Below are positions 1 to 5,711 of a DNA stretch of 5,784 nt, one piece after another; positions within the stretch are counted from its first letter, which is position 1; every line of letters starts with the position of its first letter. The stretch is from the NCBI GenBank assembly GCA_947459055.1, contig CANHCG010000129.1, positions 1-5,784 of the forward strand, in the 5' to 3' direction. The notes beneath the pieces were generated by a model. It saw only the letters and a program-made list of their open reading frames with translations. It had not been told where the DNA came from and did no database searches. The position numbers were made by a program, and so were the translations under genes. This stretch comes from Cytophagaceae bacterium. GTDB taxonomy: Bacteria; Bacteroidota; Bacteroidia; Cytophagales; Spirosomataceae.

Positions 1-721
1 CGCACATTTTTGTGGCGTCATGGGACTTAAAACAGATGGCGTCGTCGCTTGAATCAATGTAGGAATTTGAAATTAAGACATTTTTGCAATCGACGATATC
101 GATGCCGTCGTTATTCCAAAATGCTTTACTATCCACGGTGATTTTATCGATTTTTAATTGATCTACTTGGTCACACACCACCACCCATTCGGCGGCATTT
201 TTGACAACGATACCGGTAAGTTCGACTTGTTTACATTCGCGCAAATAAATAGCCTTTGGGCGCCAAAGGGCAGAACGGTCATTGGCTAGCGCATCTTTTA
301 AAATCCCTTTTTGTACCTGATCGGTGACATTATTGGCAAGTTCGCGGCCTTGTCCGTCGATGACCCCTTTGCCGGTGATGGCGATGTGGTCGGCGGAATA
401 GGCGGTAATGAGGGCTGGAAATCGAGCGCTAAGGTTGTAATCGTAGATATTTGTTGACCCGACGAGTGTGGCCCCTTCTTCGAGGTGGATGGTGACGTTG
501 GATTTAAGTTGGATCGTTCCCGTGAGGTATCTCCCTACATAAAAAACGAGTCGGCCGCCACCTTTTTCATGGATAAAATCGATGGCTTTTTGGATGGAGG
601 TGGTGTTCAGGGTTGTGCCGTTGGACTTGATCCCGAACATGGAGGCTTTGTAATCTTCCGCATAGGCGGAAGTGCCAACGAACACCGTCAAAAACATGAC
701 GATCACGAGGTACTTAATCAT
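1..721 (-). CDS. Secreted glycoside hydrolase family 28 (polygalacturonase-like), N-terminal part, cut by window edge
   Basis: Reading leftward from the ATG at 721 gives 240 open codons that run off the window, so the C-terminal part is missing. Residues 1-21 form a signal peptide (basic start, hydrophobic core, SAYA before Glu22), so the enzyme is exported. The mature start matches GH28 and related pectin-acting right-handed beta-helix proteins: FGIKSNGTTLNTTSIQKAID, then GGG at 54-56, then RYLTGTIQLKSNVTIHLEEG near 64-83. The catalytic motifs come late: NNDGIDI (Asp205, equivalent to the NTD motif) and SSDDAICFKS (Asp226 and Asp227). The GHG and RIK motifs would lie beyond the edge. GH28 enzymes hydrolyse alpha-1,4-galacturonosyl or rhamnogalacturonan linkages; the exact substrate cannot be told from this part. 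Fifteen of its 20 alanine codons are GCC and 17 of its 23 isoleucine codons ATC, a stronger C-ending preference than sampled stretches of the neighbours. The family call is confident; the specificity is not. Confidence 0.9.
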   Translation of the reverse strand, partial: MIKYLVIVMFLTVFVGTSAYAEDYKASMFGIKSNGTTLNTTSIQKAIDFIHEKGGGRLVFYVGRYLTGTIQLKSNVTIHLEEGATLVGSTNIYDYNLSARFPALITAYSADHIAITGKGVIDGQGRELANNVTDQVQKGILKDALANDRSALWRPKAIYLRECKQVELTGIVVKNAAEWVVVCDQVDQLKIDKITVDSKAFWNNDGIDIVDCKNVLISNSYIDSSDDAICFKSHDATKMC

Positions 722-762
722 AGTTTGCTAGGTTTAATGCACTACCTGTCCGTTAGCGCCTT

Positions 763-793
763 CGAATATAAATTTTCTTTAAGCGCTTTGCAA
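763..793 (-). promoter_or_regulatory. Candidate Bacteroidota-type promoter of the GH28 gene
   Basis: On the minus strand a TTG (791-793) stands 20 nt before TATATTCG (763-770). This fits the Bacteroidota TTG-N17-23-TAnnTTTG pattern with one mismatch in the -7 element. It would put the RNA start about 35 nt before the ATG at 721. The spacer holds the perfect 8-bp palindrome AAGCGCTT (781-788). Found by eye only. Confidence 0.4.
781..788. promoter_or_regulatory. Palindrome AAGCGCTT inside the GH28 promoter, possible operator
   Basis: AAGCGCTT is a perfect 8-bp palindrome sitting between the presumed -33 and -7 elements. A centre of this type (A-A-G-C-G-C-T-T) is typical of operators bound by LacI-family regulators, which often control sugar-use genes. 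The flanks (GCA on one side, AAA on the other, read on the minus strand) are not symmetric, so the match is limited to the core. A chance occurrence is possible. Confidence 0.25.
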
Positions 794-860
794 TAAAAGA
801 AGTTTAATATTTTTTCTTCGCAAATTAACTTCGCCAATGGAAGTGTTGAGCAAAAATCGA

Positions 861-1502
861 TTAAAGGTTCAACCGGGCAAATAAACCTACATTATCTTTT
901 TCCATTTTCTTTGGCCCGTAATAGTCAAAATTTGCACCTAACCCTAGGGTAAACTTCGAAAAGCTGAGTCCGGCGCGGAGTATAATGGCACTTCGTCCAT
1001 GCTGCCCGTCTTGTAGATTTTGAATGTACAAAACCTGTGCACGGGTATATAATTGAATTGATTTTGATAAGGCCGGTTTATATTCAACAAGACCCAATGT
1101 CTCAAAATTTTTCACGGGTTGTAAAGTGATGCTTGGGTTTAGGACCAGTAACCAGGTACGGTTGGCTTTGAAATACTGCATACCTATTTGTGGGACAAGT
1201 CCAAACTTATTGTTCCATTGGGCACCGGCTGCCGCTTTGAAATTTCCAGCTAGCGTGTAAGTTAAATTGTTTATCACAACCATCTCTGTTTCAGTGGGGG
1301 TATTGGCATAATCCGCTGCCGCTGTGCTCAAATTAAAAAAGCCCAATTTCCCATTCTTCGAGATGGGCCGTGTGAGAACAGCCTGAAAATTTAGTCGAGC
1401 ATGCCCAAAAGTTGCCTCCAAGGGTATCGGAGGGAGTGGAGCATGATTTTCTTGGGCAAATGAGCCAAAGGAGATAAGAAATAGAAGTACAATTTTTTTC
1501 AC
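861..1502 (-). CDS. Small exported outer-membrane beta-barrel-like protein, function unknown
   Basis: I chose the GTG at 1502. It gives a clean signal peptide, MKKIVLLFLISFGSFA followed by Gln17, and a 213-residue product. The same frame extends to a TTG at 1553, but that would place 17 unrelated polar residues before the signal peptide and would overlap a candidate -7 element. The mature part of about 197 residues is rich in alternating aromatic and polar residues with repeated short strands, for example YTLAGNFKAAAGAQW, GLVPQIGMQYF, WLLVLNPSITLQP and FTLGLGANFDYYG, and ends in GLFARLNL. That pattern suits a small beta-barrel of about eight to ten strands in the outer membrane. It has no cysteines and no plug or TonB-box features. 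I do not recognise a precise family or ligand. It follows the dehydrogenase gene on the same strand after 129 nt, so it may be separately transcribed. Confidence 0.75.
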   Translation of the reverse strand: MKKIVLLFLISFGSFAQENHAPLPPIPLEATFGHARLNFQAVLTRPISKNGKLGFFNLSTAAADYANTPTETEMVVINNLTYTLAGNFKAAAGAQWNNKFGLVPQIGMQYFKANRTWLLVLNPSITLQPVKNFETLGLVEYKPALSKSIQLYTRAQVLYIQNLQDGQHGRSAIILRAGLSFSKFTLGLGANFDYYGPKKMEKDNVGLFARLNL

Positions 1503-1526
1503 GAGGTGCTTTAAGGGTTTGAAATT

Positions 1527-1553
1527 TAAAGATACATCAGAAAAAAAATTCAA
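1527..1553 (-). promoter_or_regulatory. Possible promoter of the outer-membrane protein gene
   Basis: On the minus strand TATCTTTA (1527-1534) matches TAnnTTTG at all but the last base. A TTG lies at 1551-1553 with a 16-nt spacer, slightly shorter than usual. If real, the RNA would start near 1520, about 20 nt before the GTG at 1502, and a TTG start at 1553 would be ruled out. Confidence 0.3.
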
Positions 1554-1631
1554 CGAAATAGCAAAAGCCTAAGCGCGACAAAACACGTGACTATATCGAC
1601 AACTAGCTAAATTAGAAGTTTCTGTCAAATT

Positions 1632-3704
1632 CTATTTTTTCTTTTTCGCGGCTTCGGAATAAATGTATTGTTGGATATCCTTCACATCCTGACTGCTTAC
1701 TCGGTCCCCGAATGAAGGCATTCCTTTCGGAACGAAAATGCCTTTTTTGACGATATCTTCAATCATTCCAATAATTTCAGGTTTCGAATATGTCAAATTC
1801 GGGATCGTGCCTCCGCCAGCTAAATTATGGCAAGCGTCACATAATTTCATAAATAGTTGCTGGCCATGTGCCACCTGACTTGGGCTACCGGTCACCGGAA
1901 CGTCTAATAATGTTTTCTTTTCCTCTTGAATCAATGCCGGCATTTTGGCCTTGCCATTGATTTTAAAGGTAAAAATTCTGCCCGGTTGGATACTCTCCGT
2001 AAATTTGGCGTATTGACCCATCACGCCCCCCCAGCCTACGGCCACGGTGATGTACTGTTCACCATCCACCATATAGGTTATTGGCGGAGCCACGATGCCT
2101 GATTTTAAATCATATGACCACACTTTCTTTCCGGTCTTCGCTTCATAAGCGCTGAACATACCCATGGCATTTCCTTGAAAAACAAGTTCTTTGGTTGTTA
2201 AAACCCCCGCATCCCAAAATGAAGCGCCTTCGGAACGCCAGACTTCTTTGCCTAAAGCAGGATCCCAAGCGATGAGTCGGCCGAGTACCTTTTGTGCTTT
2301 TTTGTCTTCTTTCGTTTCTTTTTTCTCATCGATCTCAGAAGCTGTGTTCCAGGTTTTTGGATCATATTTAAAATCTTTGCGATTTCCATATAGATAAGAC
2401 ATTTCGCGCGATGGGATATAAACCAATTTCGTTACGGGATTATAGGCCATGGCTTGCCAATTATGTCCGCCAATAGGAGAAGGAGCAATTTGCATATTGA
2501 ATTTCTCATAGCGGCTAAACGGCGTTTCTACCGGTCGGCCTGTTTTCATATCCACATGCGTGGCCCAATTCACATAGGTATAGGGATTTGCGTTCAATAA
2601 TTCGCCGCTTTGGCGATCTAAGACGTAGAAGAATCCGTTTTTAGGGGCTTGCATAATTACTTTTCGGTCCTTCCCGGCGATGTTGATATCGGCCAAAATC
2701 AATTGTTGGACCGCCGTATAATCCCAGGTCTCCCCCGGCGTGGTTTGGTAATGCCATTTGTATTCGCCAGTTTTTACATCAACGGCCACGATGGACGATA
2801 AATACAAATTATCCCCACCGCCTGGACTTCGCACTTCGCGGTTCCAAGGAGACCCGTTTCCAGTTCCGATGTACACATATCCTAAGTCTTTGTCATAAGC
2901 AAATCCATCCCAAGCAGTTCCACCGCCTCCTAATTTCCACCATTCACCTTTCCAGGTTTTGGCTGCATTTTCCATGGCTTTGGATTCAAATGGCTTCGAA
3001 GGGTCGCCTGGAACGGTATAAAAACGCCAAACCTCTTTTCCATCTTCTGCATTGTAAGCGGTCACATAGCCTCGAACGCCTAAGTCGGCACCCGAATTGC
3101 CAATGATTACTTTGCCATCATACACGCGAGGGGCACCGGTAATGGTATAGGCTTTGGAGGTATCCACGGTGATGACGGACCAGTTCTCTTTTCCGGTGCT
3201 GGCTTTGATGGAAATTAAACGGCCGTCTAGGGTACCTACGAATATGTTGCCTTTGTACATGGCTACGCCTCGATTTACCACATCGCAGCAAACTTTAATG
3301 GCGGTTTGTTTCGGTACCTGTGGATCATAGGTCCATAAAATTTTGCCGGTTCGGGTATCCATCGCATACACGACGCTCCAAGGACCGCTAAGGAACATGA
3401 TTCCATCTACGACTAATGGGGTGGCTTCGATACCTCGATTGGTACCTAAATCTGTCGACCAAGCAAGGCCTAATTGGTTCACATTCGATTGATTGATTTG
3501 TTCCAATGGGCTAAATCGGTCTTCTGAATAATTTAAGCCATAACTCATCCAATCATTTGGAGAATCTTGCGGATTTGAAAGTTTTTGGTCATCTACCTGA
3601 GAGGTGACGGATTCGATATGTTCTGCACTCCCTTTGGGGGCATCCTTTTTACATGAGAAAATGAGTAAGGAAATGAGTGCGAGGTAGAGGGTCGTTTTTT
3701 TCAT
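1632..3704 (-). CDS. PQQ-dependent alcohol/sugar dehydrogenase with C-terminal cytochrome c domain (quinohaemoprotein), lipoprotein
   Basis: Start chosen at the ATG at 3704, giving 690 residues and a lipoprotein signal (LLIFSC, Cys18); a TTG 18 nt upstream only adds METYFF. Residues about 45-590 form the eight-bladed PQQ propeller of the methanol/ethanol dehydrogenase family. Visible active-site features are Glu93 (RGIEATPL), the vicinal disulfide pair Cys139-Cys140, Arg145, the metal ligands Asp207 (GADLGVRG) and Asn283 (GTGNGSPW), Trp265 beneath PQQ, the catalytic base Asp328 (TWDYT) and Lys355 (PKNGFFYVLDR). Residues about 605-690 are a class I cytochrome c: CDACH at 622-626 and the probable axial Met662 in GMPSFG. 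Such enzymes oxidise alcohols or sugars in the periplasm and pass electrons from PQQ to haem and on to the respiratory chain. Thr330, two residues after the catalytic Asp, fits a calcium rather than lanthanide enzyme. The substrate is unknown. The gene lies 40 nt downstream of the TIM-barrel gene. Confidence 0.93.
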   Translation of the reverse strand: MKKTTLYLALISLLIFSCKKDAPKGSAEHIESVTSQVDDQKLSNPQDSPNDWMSYGLNYSEDRFSPLEQINQSNVNQLGLAWSTDLGTNRGIEATPLVVDGIMFLSGPWSVVYAMDTRTGKILWTYDPQVPKQTAIKVCCDVVNRGVAMYKGNIFVGTLDGRLISIKASTGKENWSVITVDTSKAYTITGAPRVYDGKVIIGNSGADLGVRGYVTAYNAEDGKEVWRFYTVPGDPSKPFESKAMENAAKTWKGEWWKLGGGGTAWDGFAYDKDLGYVYIGTGNGSPWNREVRSPGGGDNLYLSSIVAVDVKTGEYKWHYQTTPGETWDYTAVQQLILADINIAGKDRKVIMQAPKNGFFYVLDRQSGELLNANPYTYVNWATHVDMKTGRPVETPFSRYEKFNMQIAPSPIGGHNWQAMAYNPVTKLVYIPSREMSYLYGNRKDFKYDPKTWNTASEIDEKKETKEDKKAQKVLGRLIAWDPALGKEVWRSEGASFWDAGVLTTKELVFQGNAMGMFSAYEAKTGKKVWSYDLKSGIVAPPITYMVDGEQYITVAVGWGGVMGQYAKFTESIQPGRIFTFKINGKAKMPALIQEEKKTLLDVPVTGSPSQVAHGQQLFMKLCDACHNLAGGGTIPNLTYSKPEIIGMIEDIVKKGIFVPKGMPSFGDRVSSQDVKDIQQYIYSEAAKKKK

Positions 3705-3744
3705 AAAAAAATAAGTTTCCAAAAGGTATTAATTTTTTTAATTT

Positions 3745-4635
3745 TTAAAAAATATAAGGCTTTACTTGGGCTAAAAATTCGGGGATAATGTGGGTGGGGT
3801 CGCCTTTTCGAAGTGTTTCGATGGGCACATAGCCGCGGTAGTTGGAGGCATGAATCAGGTCAAAGGTCTTTTTTAGGTCGATTGGCAATTCGGTTTTTCC
3901 GGCGAATACGGTTTCTTTTAATTGCCAATTGACCGCATAGGGAATCGCTTTTTCGATTTCTGCATACACTTCTTTTTCTCGAAAACTGCCGACGTCTAGA
4001 ATTAATCCACACCAAGGGCTATTGACCCGTTGAAGAATATCAATAACTTGGTCGGCGGTTTTGATAAAATCGTTGTGGTTTTGAATGCCAATGATGATTC
4101 CTTTTTTGGCTGCGTAATCGGAGCATTCTTTGAGAGCATCGACGACCCAGTTGGAAATTTGCCCCCAAGAATAGCCTGGTAAATCGCTTTTGCCAGCAAA
4201 CACACGTAGGACGGGGGCACCTAATTTAGCGGTGGCGTCGACCCAATTTTTCACTAGTTGGATTTCACGATCTCGATCGGATTTATTGGCGAAAACGAAG
4301 TCGTTTCGGCAACCTGTCCCACTCAATTCCAAGCCGATTTGATGCAATTTCCGTTTCAAAGAAAACAAATAGTCGTCTGAAGGTACTTGTGGATATCCAG
4401 GTAAATAATAGCAGGTGAGATCAAGTCCCTCAAAGCCATTGTTGACACAAAAATCCATCATTTGTTCCACCGAAACAGTTTTTGCCATCAATGGAGCATT
4501 AAATGAATAGGCGTTTAGGCTGATTTTGAGTCGCTTGTTGGGCGCGAAACGAGTAGTTGGGTTTAGCTTCAGGGCGGTAAGCGCTGGACTGGCAATCAGG
4601 TAAGTAAGTGCAGCGCGTCTTTGCATGAGCTTCAT
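3745..4635 (-). CDS. Exported xylose-isomerase-like TIM-barrel protein (sugar phosphate isomerase/epimerase family)
   Basis: Start chosen at the ATG at 4635 (296 residues), which places a leader at the terminus: MKLMQRRAALTYLIASPALTAL, with twin arginines and a hydrophobic stretch resembling a Tat or weak Sec signal. An ATG at 4626 would also work; ATG 4680 and TTG 4686 add an unlikely extension. The rest is the xylose-isomerase-like barrel (PF01261 type): LKISLNAYSFN as first strand, NGFEGLDLTCYYLPGY, GAPVLRVFAG, GIIIGIQNHNDF, LILDVGSF, VNWQLKE, and YVPIETL. The four positions that bind the metal in epimerases of this fold (Glu, Asp, His, Glu) read Gln185, Asp214, Gln238 and Glu273. Members isomerise or epimerise sugars, but many exported Bacteroidota members have no assigned reaction. 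It is the first gene of a probable two-gene unit with the quinohaemoprotein dehydrogenase. The family is clear; the reaction and exact leader type are not. Confidence 0.88.
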   Translation of the reverse strand: MKLMQRRAALTYLIASPALTALKLNPTTRFAPNKRLKISLNAYSFNAPLMAKTVSVEQMMDFCVNNGFEGLDLTCYYLPGYPQVPSDDYLFSLKRKLHQIGLELSGTGCRNDFVFANKSDRDREIQLVKNWVDATAKLGAPVLRVFAGKSDLPGYSWGQISNWVVDALKECSDYAAKKGIIIGIQNHNDFIKTADQVIDILQRVNSPWCGLILDVGSFREKEVYAEIEKAIPYAVNWQLKETVFAGKTELPIDLKKTFDLIHASNYRGYVPIETLRKGDPTHIIPEFLAQVKPYIF

Positions 4636-4653
4636 AGGTTTAGTTTTAAAAAA

Positions 4654-4680
4654 ATGTTTACAAATAAAGTAAATAAACAT
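4654..4680. repeat. Inverted repeat ATGTTTA-N13-TAAACAT upstream of the TIM-barrel gene
   Basis: Perfect 7-bp arms at 4654-4660 and 4674-4680 are separated by 13 nt, so the arm centres are 20 nt apart, roughly two helical turns. It ends 19 bp before the ATG at 4635, in the leader or promoter of the operon, and could be a binding site for a dimeric regulator. The region is A/T-rich, so chance cannot be excluded. Confidence 0.35.
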
Positions 4681-4681
4681 C

Positions 4682-4711
4682 TTCAAAAGCGGGAACTAAA
4701 ATTTATTTTTG
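4682..4711 (+). promoter_or_regulatory. Candidate Bacteroidota promoter of the ABM/DUF3291-like gene
   Basis: TATTTTTG at 4704-4711 is an exact match to the TAnnTTTG -7 element. A TTC (one mismatch to TTG) stands 19 nt upstream at 4682-4684. The -7 element ends only 4 nt before the ATG at 4716, which would give an almost leaderless RNA. Confidence 0.45.
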
Positions 4712-4715
4712 CCAT

Positions 4716-5063
4716 ATGTATATTTCACTCACAGGTCTTAAGCCTAAGGGCTTTTTAAGTTTTATTCGGTTTTGGACGCTCGCCATTCCTTCTTTTTCTC
4801 AAGCAAAATCCGCTAAGGGCAATCTTAGTGCAGAAGTAAAAAATATGCATGGTTTTCAATGTACCGTTACGGCTTGGGAAAATAGGGAGGTCATGTTAGA
4901 CTTTATGCGAAGTGGGGTTCATCTTCAGGCGATGAAAGCTTTTCCAAAAATTGCGACTGGACGAACCTATGGCTACGAAGCCGACAAAATCCCTTCATGG
5001 GAGGAGGCTTATTTGCTATTAATGGAAAAGGGTAAGGATTATTTGGCTAAACCTTCCGCGTAA
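4716..5063 (+). CDS. Small ABM/DUF3291-like alpha-beta domain protein
   Basis: This is a complete 115-residue protein with no signal peptide or membrane segment, so it is probably cytosolic. The order MYISLTGLKPKG, a helix over 15-33 (SFIRFWTLAIPSFSQAKSA), a strand near 47-53 (FQCTVTA) and then WENREVMLDFMRSGVHLQAM at 54-73 follows the ferredoxin-like fold of the antibiotic-biosynthesis-monooxygenase and DUF3291 group. In that group the W-E-x-x-E pattern and a following His-containing helix are usual. Proteins of this shape act as small dimeric monooxygenases, haem-binding proteins or uncharacterised stress factors; nothing here fixes the reaction. The tail (TYGYEADKIPSWEEAYLLL) is conserved-looking. 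The ATG is just after a strong -7 match. Its last 25 bp overlap the end of the convergent AHSA1 gene. The fold is fairly sure, the function unknown. Confidence 0.8.
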   Translation: MYISLTGLKPKGFLSFIRFWTLAIPSFSQAKSAKGNLSAEVKNMHGFQCTVTAWENREVMLDFMRSGVHLQAMKAFPKIATGRTYGYEADKIPSWEEAYLLLMEKGKDYLAKPSA

Positions 5064-5455
5064 GATTTGAAATTGTTTAAAATCATTTGCCAGCCCATTT
5101 GTTGCATCTCCTCCGGATTCATTTTCTCTGGCTCAAATTCCTCGCGCACCCGAGTTCCTTCAGGTGTCGATTCAAAATAAACCGACATATGGCGTCCGTC
5201 ACCTAATAGCGTGCTGATTTGTTTTTCGGGAATGATTTGTTGGTGCGTACCCCAAAAATCAAATTCCATTGATCCATCTTTCGCCGCCATCATATAATGA
5301 AATTCTCCGCCAGTCCGTAGGTCATTCGTCGCTGATGGGCAATGCCAATCTGAACTTGCAAAGTTCCAATGTTGGACATGTTCGGCCTGTGTCCACGCAG
5401 ACCAAACAGTAGTTAACGGGGATTGAATGTGAGCGTCTACGGTAATTAAATGCAT
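5039..5455 (-). CDS. AHSA1-type SRPBCC domain protein
   Basis: A complete 138-residue protein starting at the ATG at 5455. It has the hallmarks of the AHSA1 (activator of Hsp90 ATPase homologue 1-like) branch of the START/SRPBCC fold: a first strand with AHIQSPLTTVWSAWTQAEHV at 8-27, WNFASSDWHCP at 30-40, NDLRTGGEFHYMM at 44-56, FDFWGTHQQIIPEKQI at 65-80, and the closing helix GWQMILNNFKSYAEGL at 121-136. The fold makes a deep hydrophobic pocket; bacterial members are mostly uncharacterised ligand-binding or stress-related proteins and are not shown to act on Hsp90. There is no signal peptide, so it should be cytosolic. It converges on the plus-strand gene ending at 5063 with a 25-bp overlap, so the two genes share terminal sequence and no terminator fits between them. 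Confidence 0.9.
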   Translation of the reverse strand: MHLITVDAHIQSPLTTVWSAWTQAEHVQHWNFASSDWHCPSATNDLRTGGEFHYMMAAKDGSMEFDFWGTHQQIIPEKQISTLLGDGRHMSVYFESTPEGTRVREEFEPEKMNPEEMQQMGWQMILNNFKSYAEGLAK

Positions 5456-5492
5456 ACGTTAAATTTGAGAAGACAAAGAAAATAAAAAATTT

Positions 5493-5525
5493 GGTAATCA
5501 TATTTTTGAAAGGCAGGTAATCATA
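5493..5525. repeat. 10-bp direct repeat GGTAATCATA
   Basis: GGTAATCATA occurs at 5493-5502 and again at 5516-5525, 23 nt apart, about 40-70 bp upstream of the AHSA1 start. Two identical sites roughly two helical turns apart suit a regulator that binds as tandem units. The second copy runs into the dyad at 5518-5531. Confidence 0.5.
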
Positions 5526-5531
5526 CGATTA
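5518..5531. promoter_or_regulatory. Dyad TAATC-ATAC-GATTA, possible operator
   Basis: Five-base arms (5518-5522 and 5527-5531) flank a 4-nt centre. It overlaps the second copy of the GGTAATCATA direct repeat, which raises the likelihood of a protein-binding site. Confidence 0.3.
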
Positions 5532-5577
5532 ATTTTGCCTTCGAAATTAGAACCTTTATGAAGATTAATTTTAGAAA

Positions 5578-5597
5578 TAAACGGATAATTCCGTTTA
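5578..5597. repeat. Perfect 8-bp inverted repeat TAAACGGA-TAAT-TCCGTTTA
   Basis: Arms at 5578-5585 and 5590-5597 pair perfectly around a 4-nt loop. On the plus strand the arms are followed by a run of A, not T, so this is not a plus-strand terminator. On the minus strand they are followed by TTTCT, giving a weak terminator-like form, but no minus-strand gene is seen to its right in this window. An operator of about 20 bp is equally likely. Confidence 0.45.
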
Positions 5598-5672
5598 AAA
5601 AAAGACAAAAAATCAACTACTTGATTAAGGGCGCAGATTTTTCATTCCTTATAAGTTCTAAATTGAAAAGCA

Positions 5673-5711
5673 TTTGAATTTCAAACATTACCTAAAAGCT
5701 TATTATCTTTA
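5673..5711 (+). promoter_or_regulatory. Possible promoter with adjacent dyad upstream of the gene at 5742
   Basis: TATCTTTA at 5704-5711 matches the TAnnTTTG -7 element except for its last base, 30 nt before the ATG at 5742. A dyad TTTGAA-T-TTCAAA (5673-5685) covers the place expected for the -33 element or just upstream of it. No TTG lies at the ideal distance (the one in the dyad is 27 nt away). A TATAAT at 5725-5730 is also present, but Bacteroidota do not normally use that form. Confidence 0.3.

Noticed and set aside
485..796. Plus-strand open frame of 103 codons
   Set aside because: It lies antisense to the GH28 coding sequence and its promoter; the minus-strand reading has a signal peptide and family motifs, while this one has none.
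826..860. Hairpin after the outer-membrane protein gene
   Set aside because: Only a 5-bp stem (ACTTC/GAAGT) with a 7-nt loop and no T-run afterwards, so it is too weak for a terminator.
1554..1631. Terminator between the dehydrogenase and outer-membrane protein genes
   Set aside because: I found no stem longer than 4 bp followed by a T-run; whether transcription reads through cannot be told.
2191..2397. Plus-strand open frame of 68 codons
   Set aside because: It is antisense inside the quinohaemoprotein gene and has no recognisable features.
3705..3722. TTG at 3722 as start of the dehydrogenase
   Set aside because: It adds METYFF before a complete lipoprotein signal peptide that begins at the ATG at 3704.
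4002..4220. Minus-strand open frame of 72 codons
   Set aside because: It is another frame inside the TIM-barrel gene, whose own frame holds the conserved motifs.
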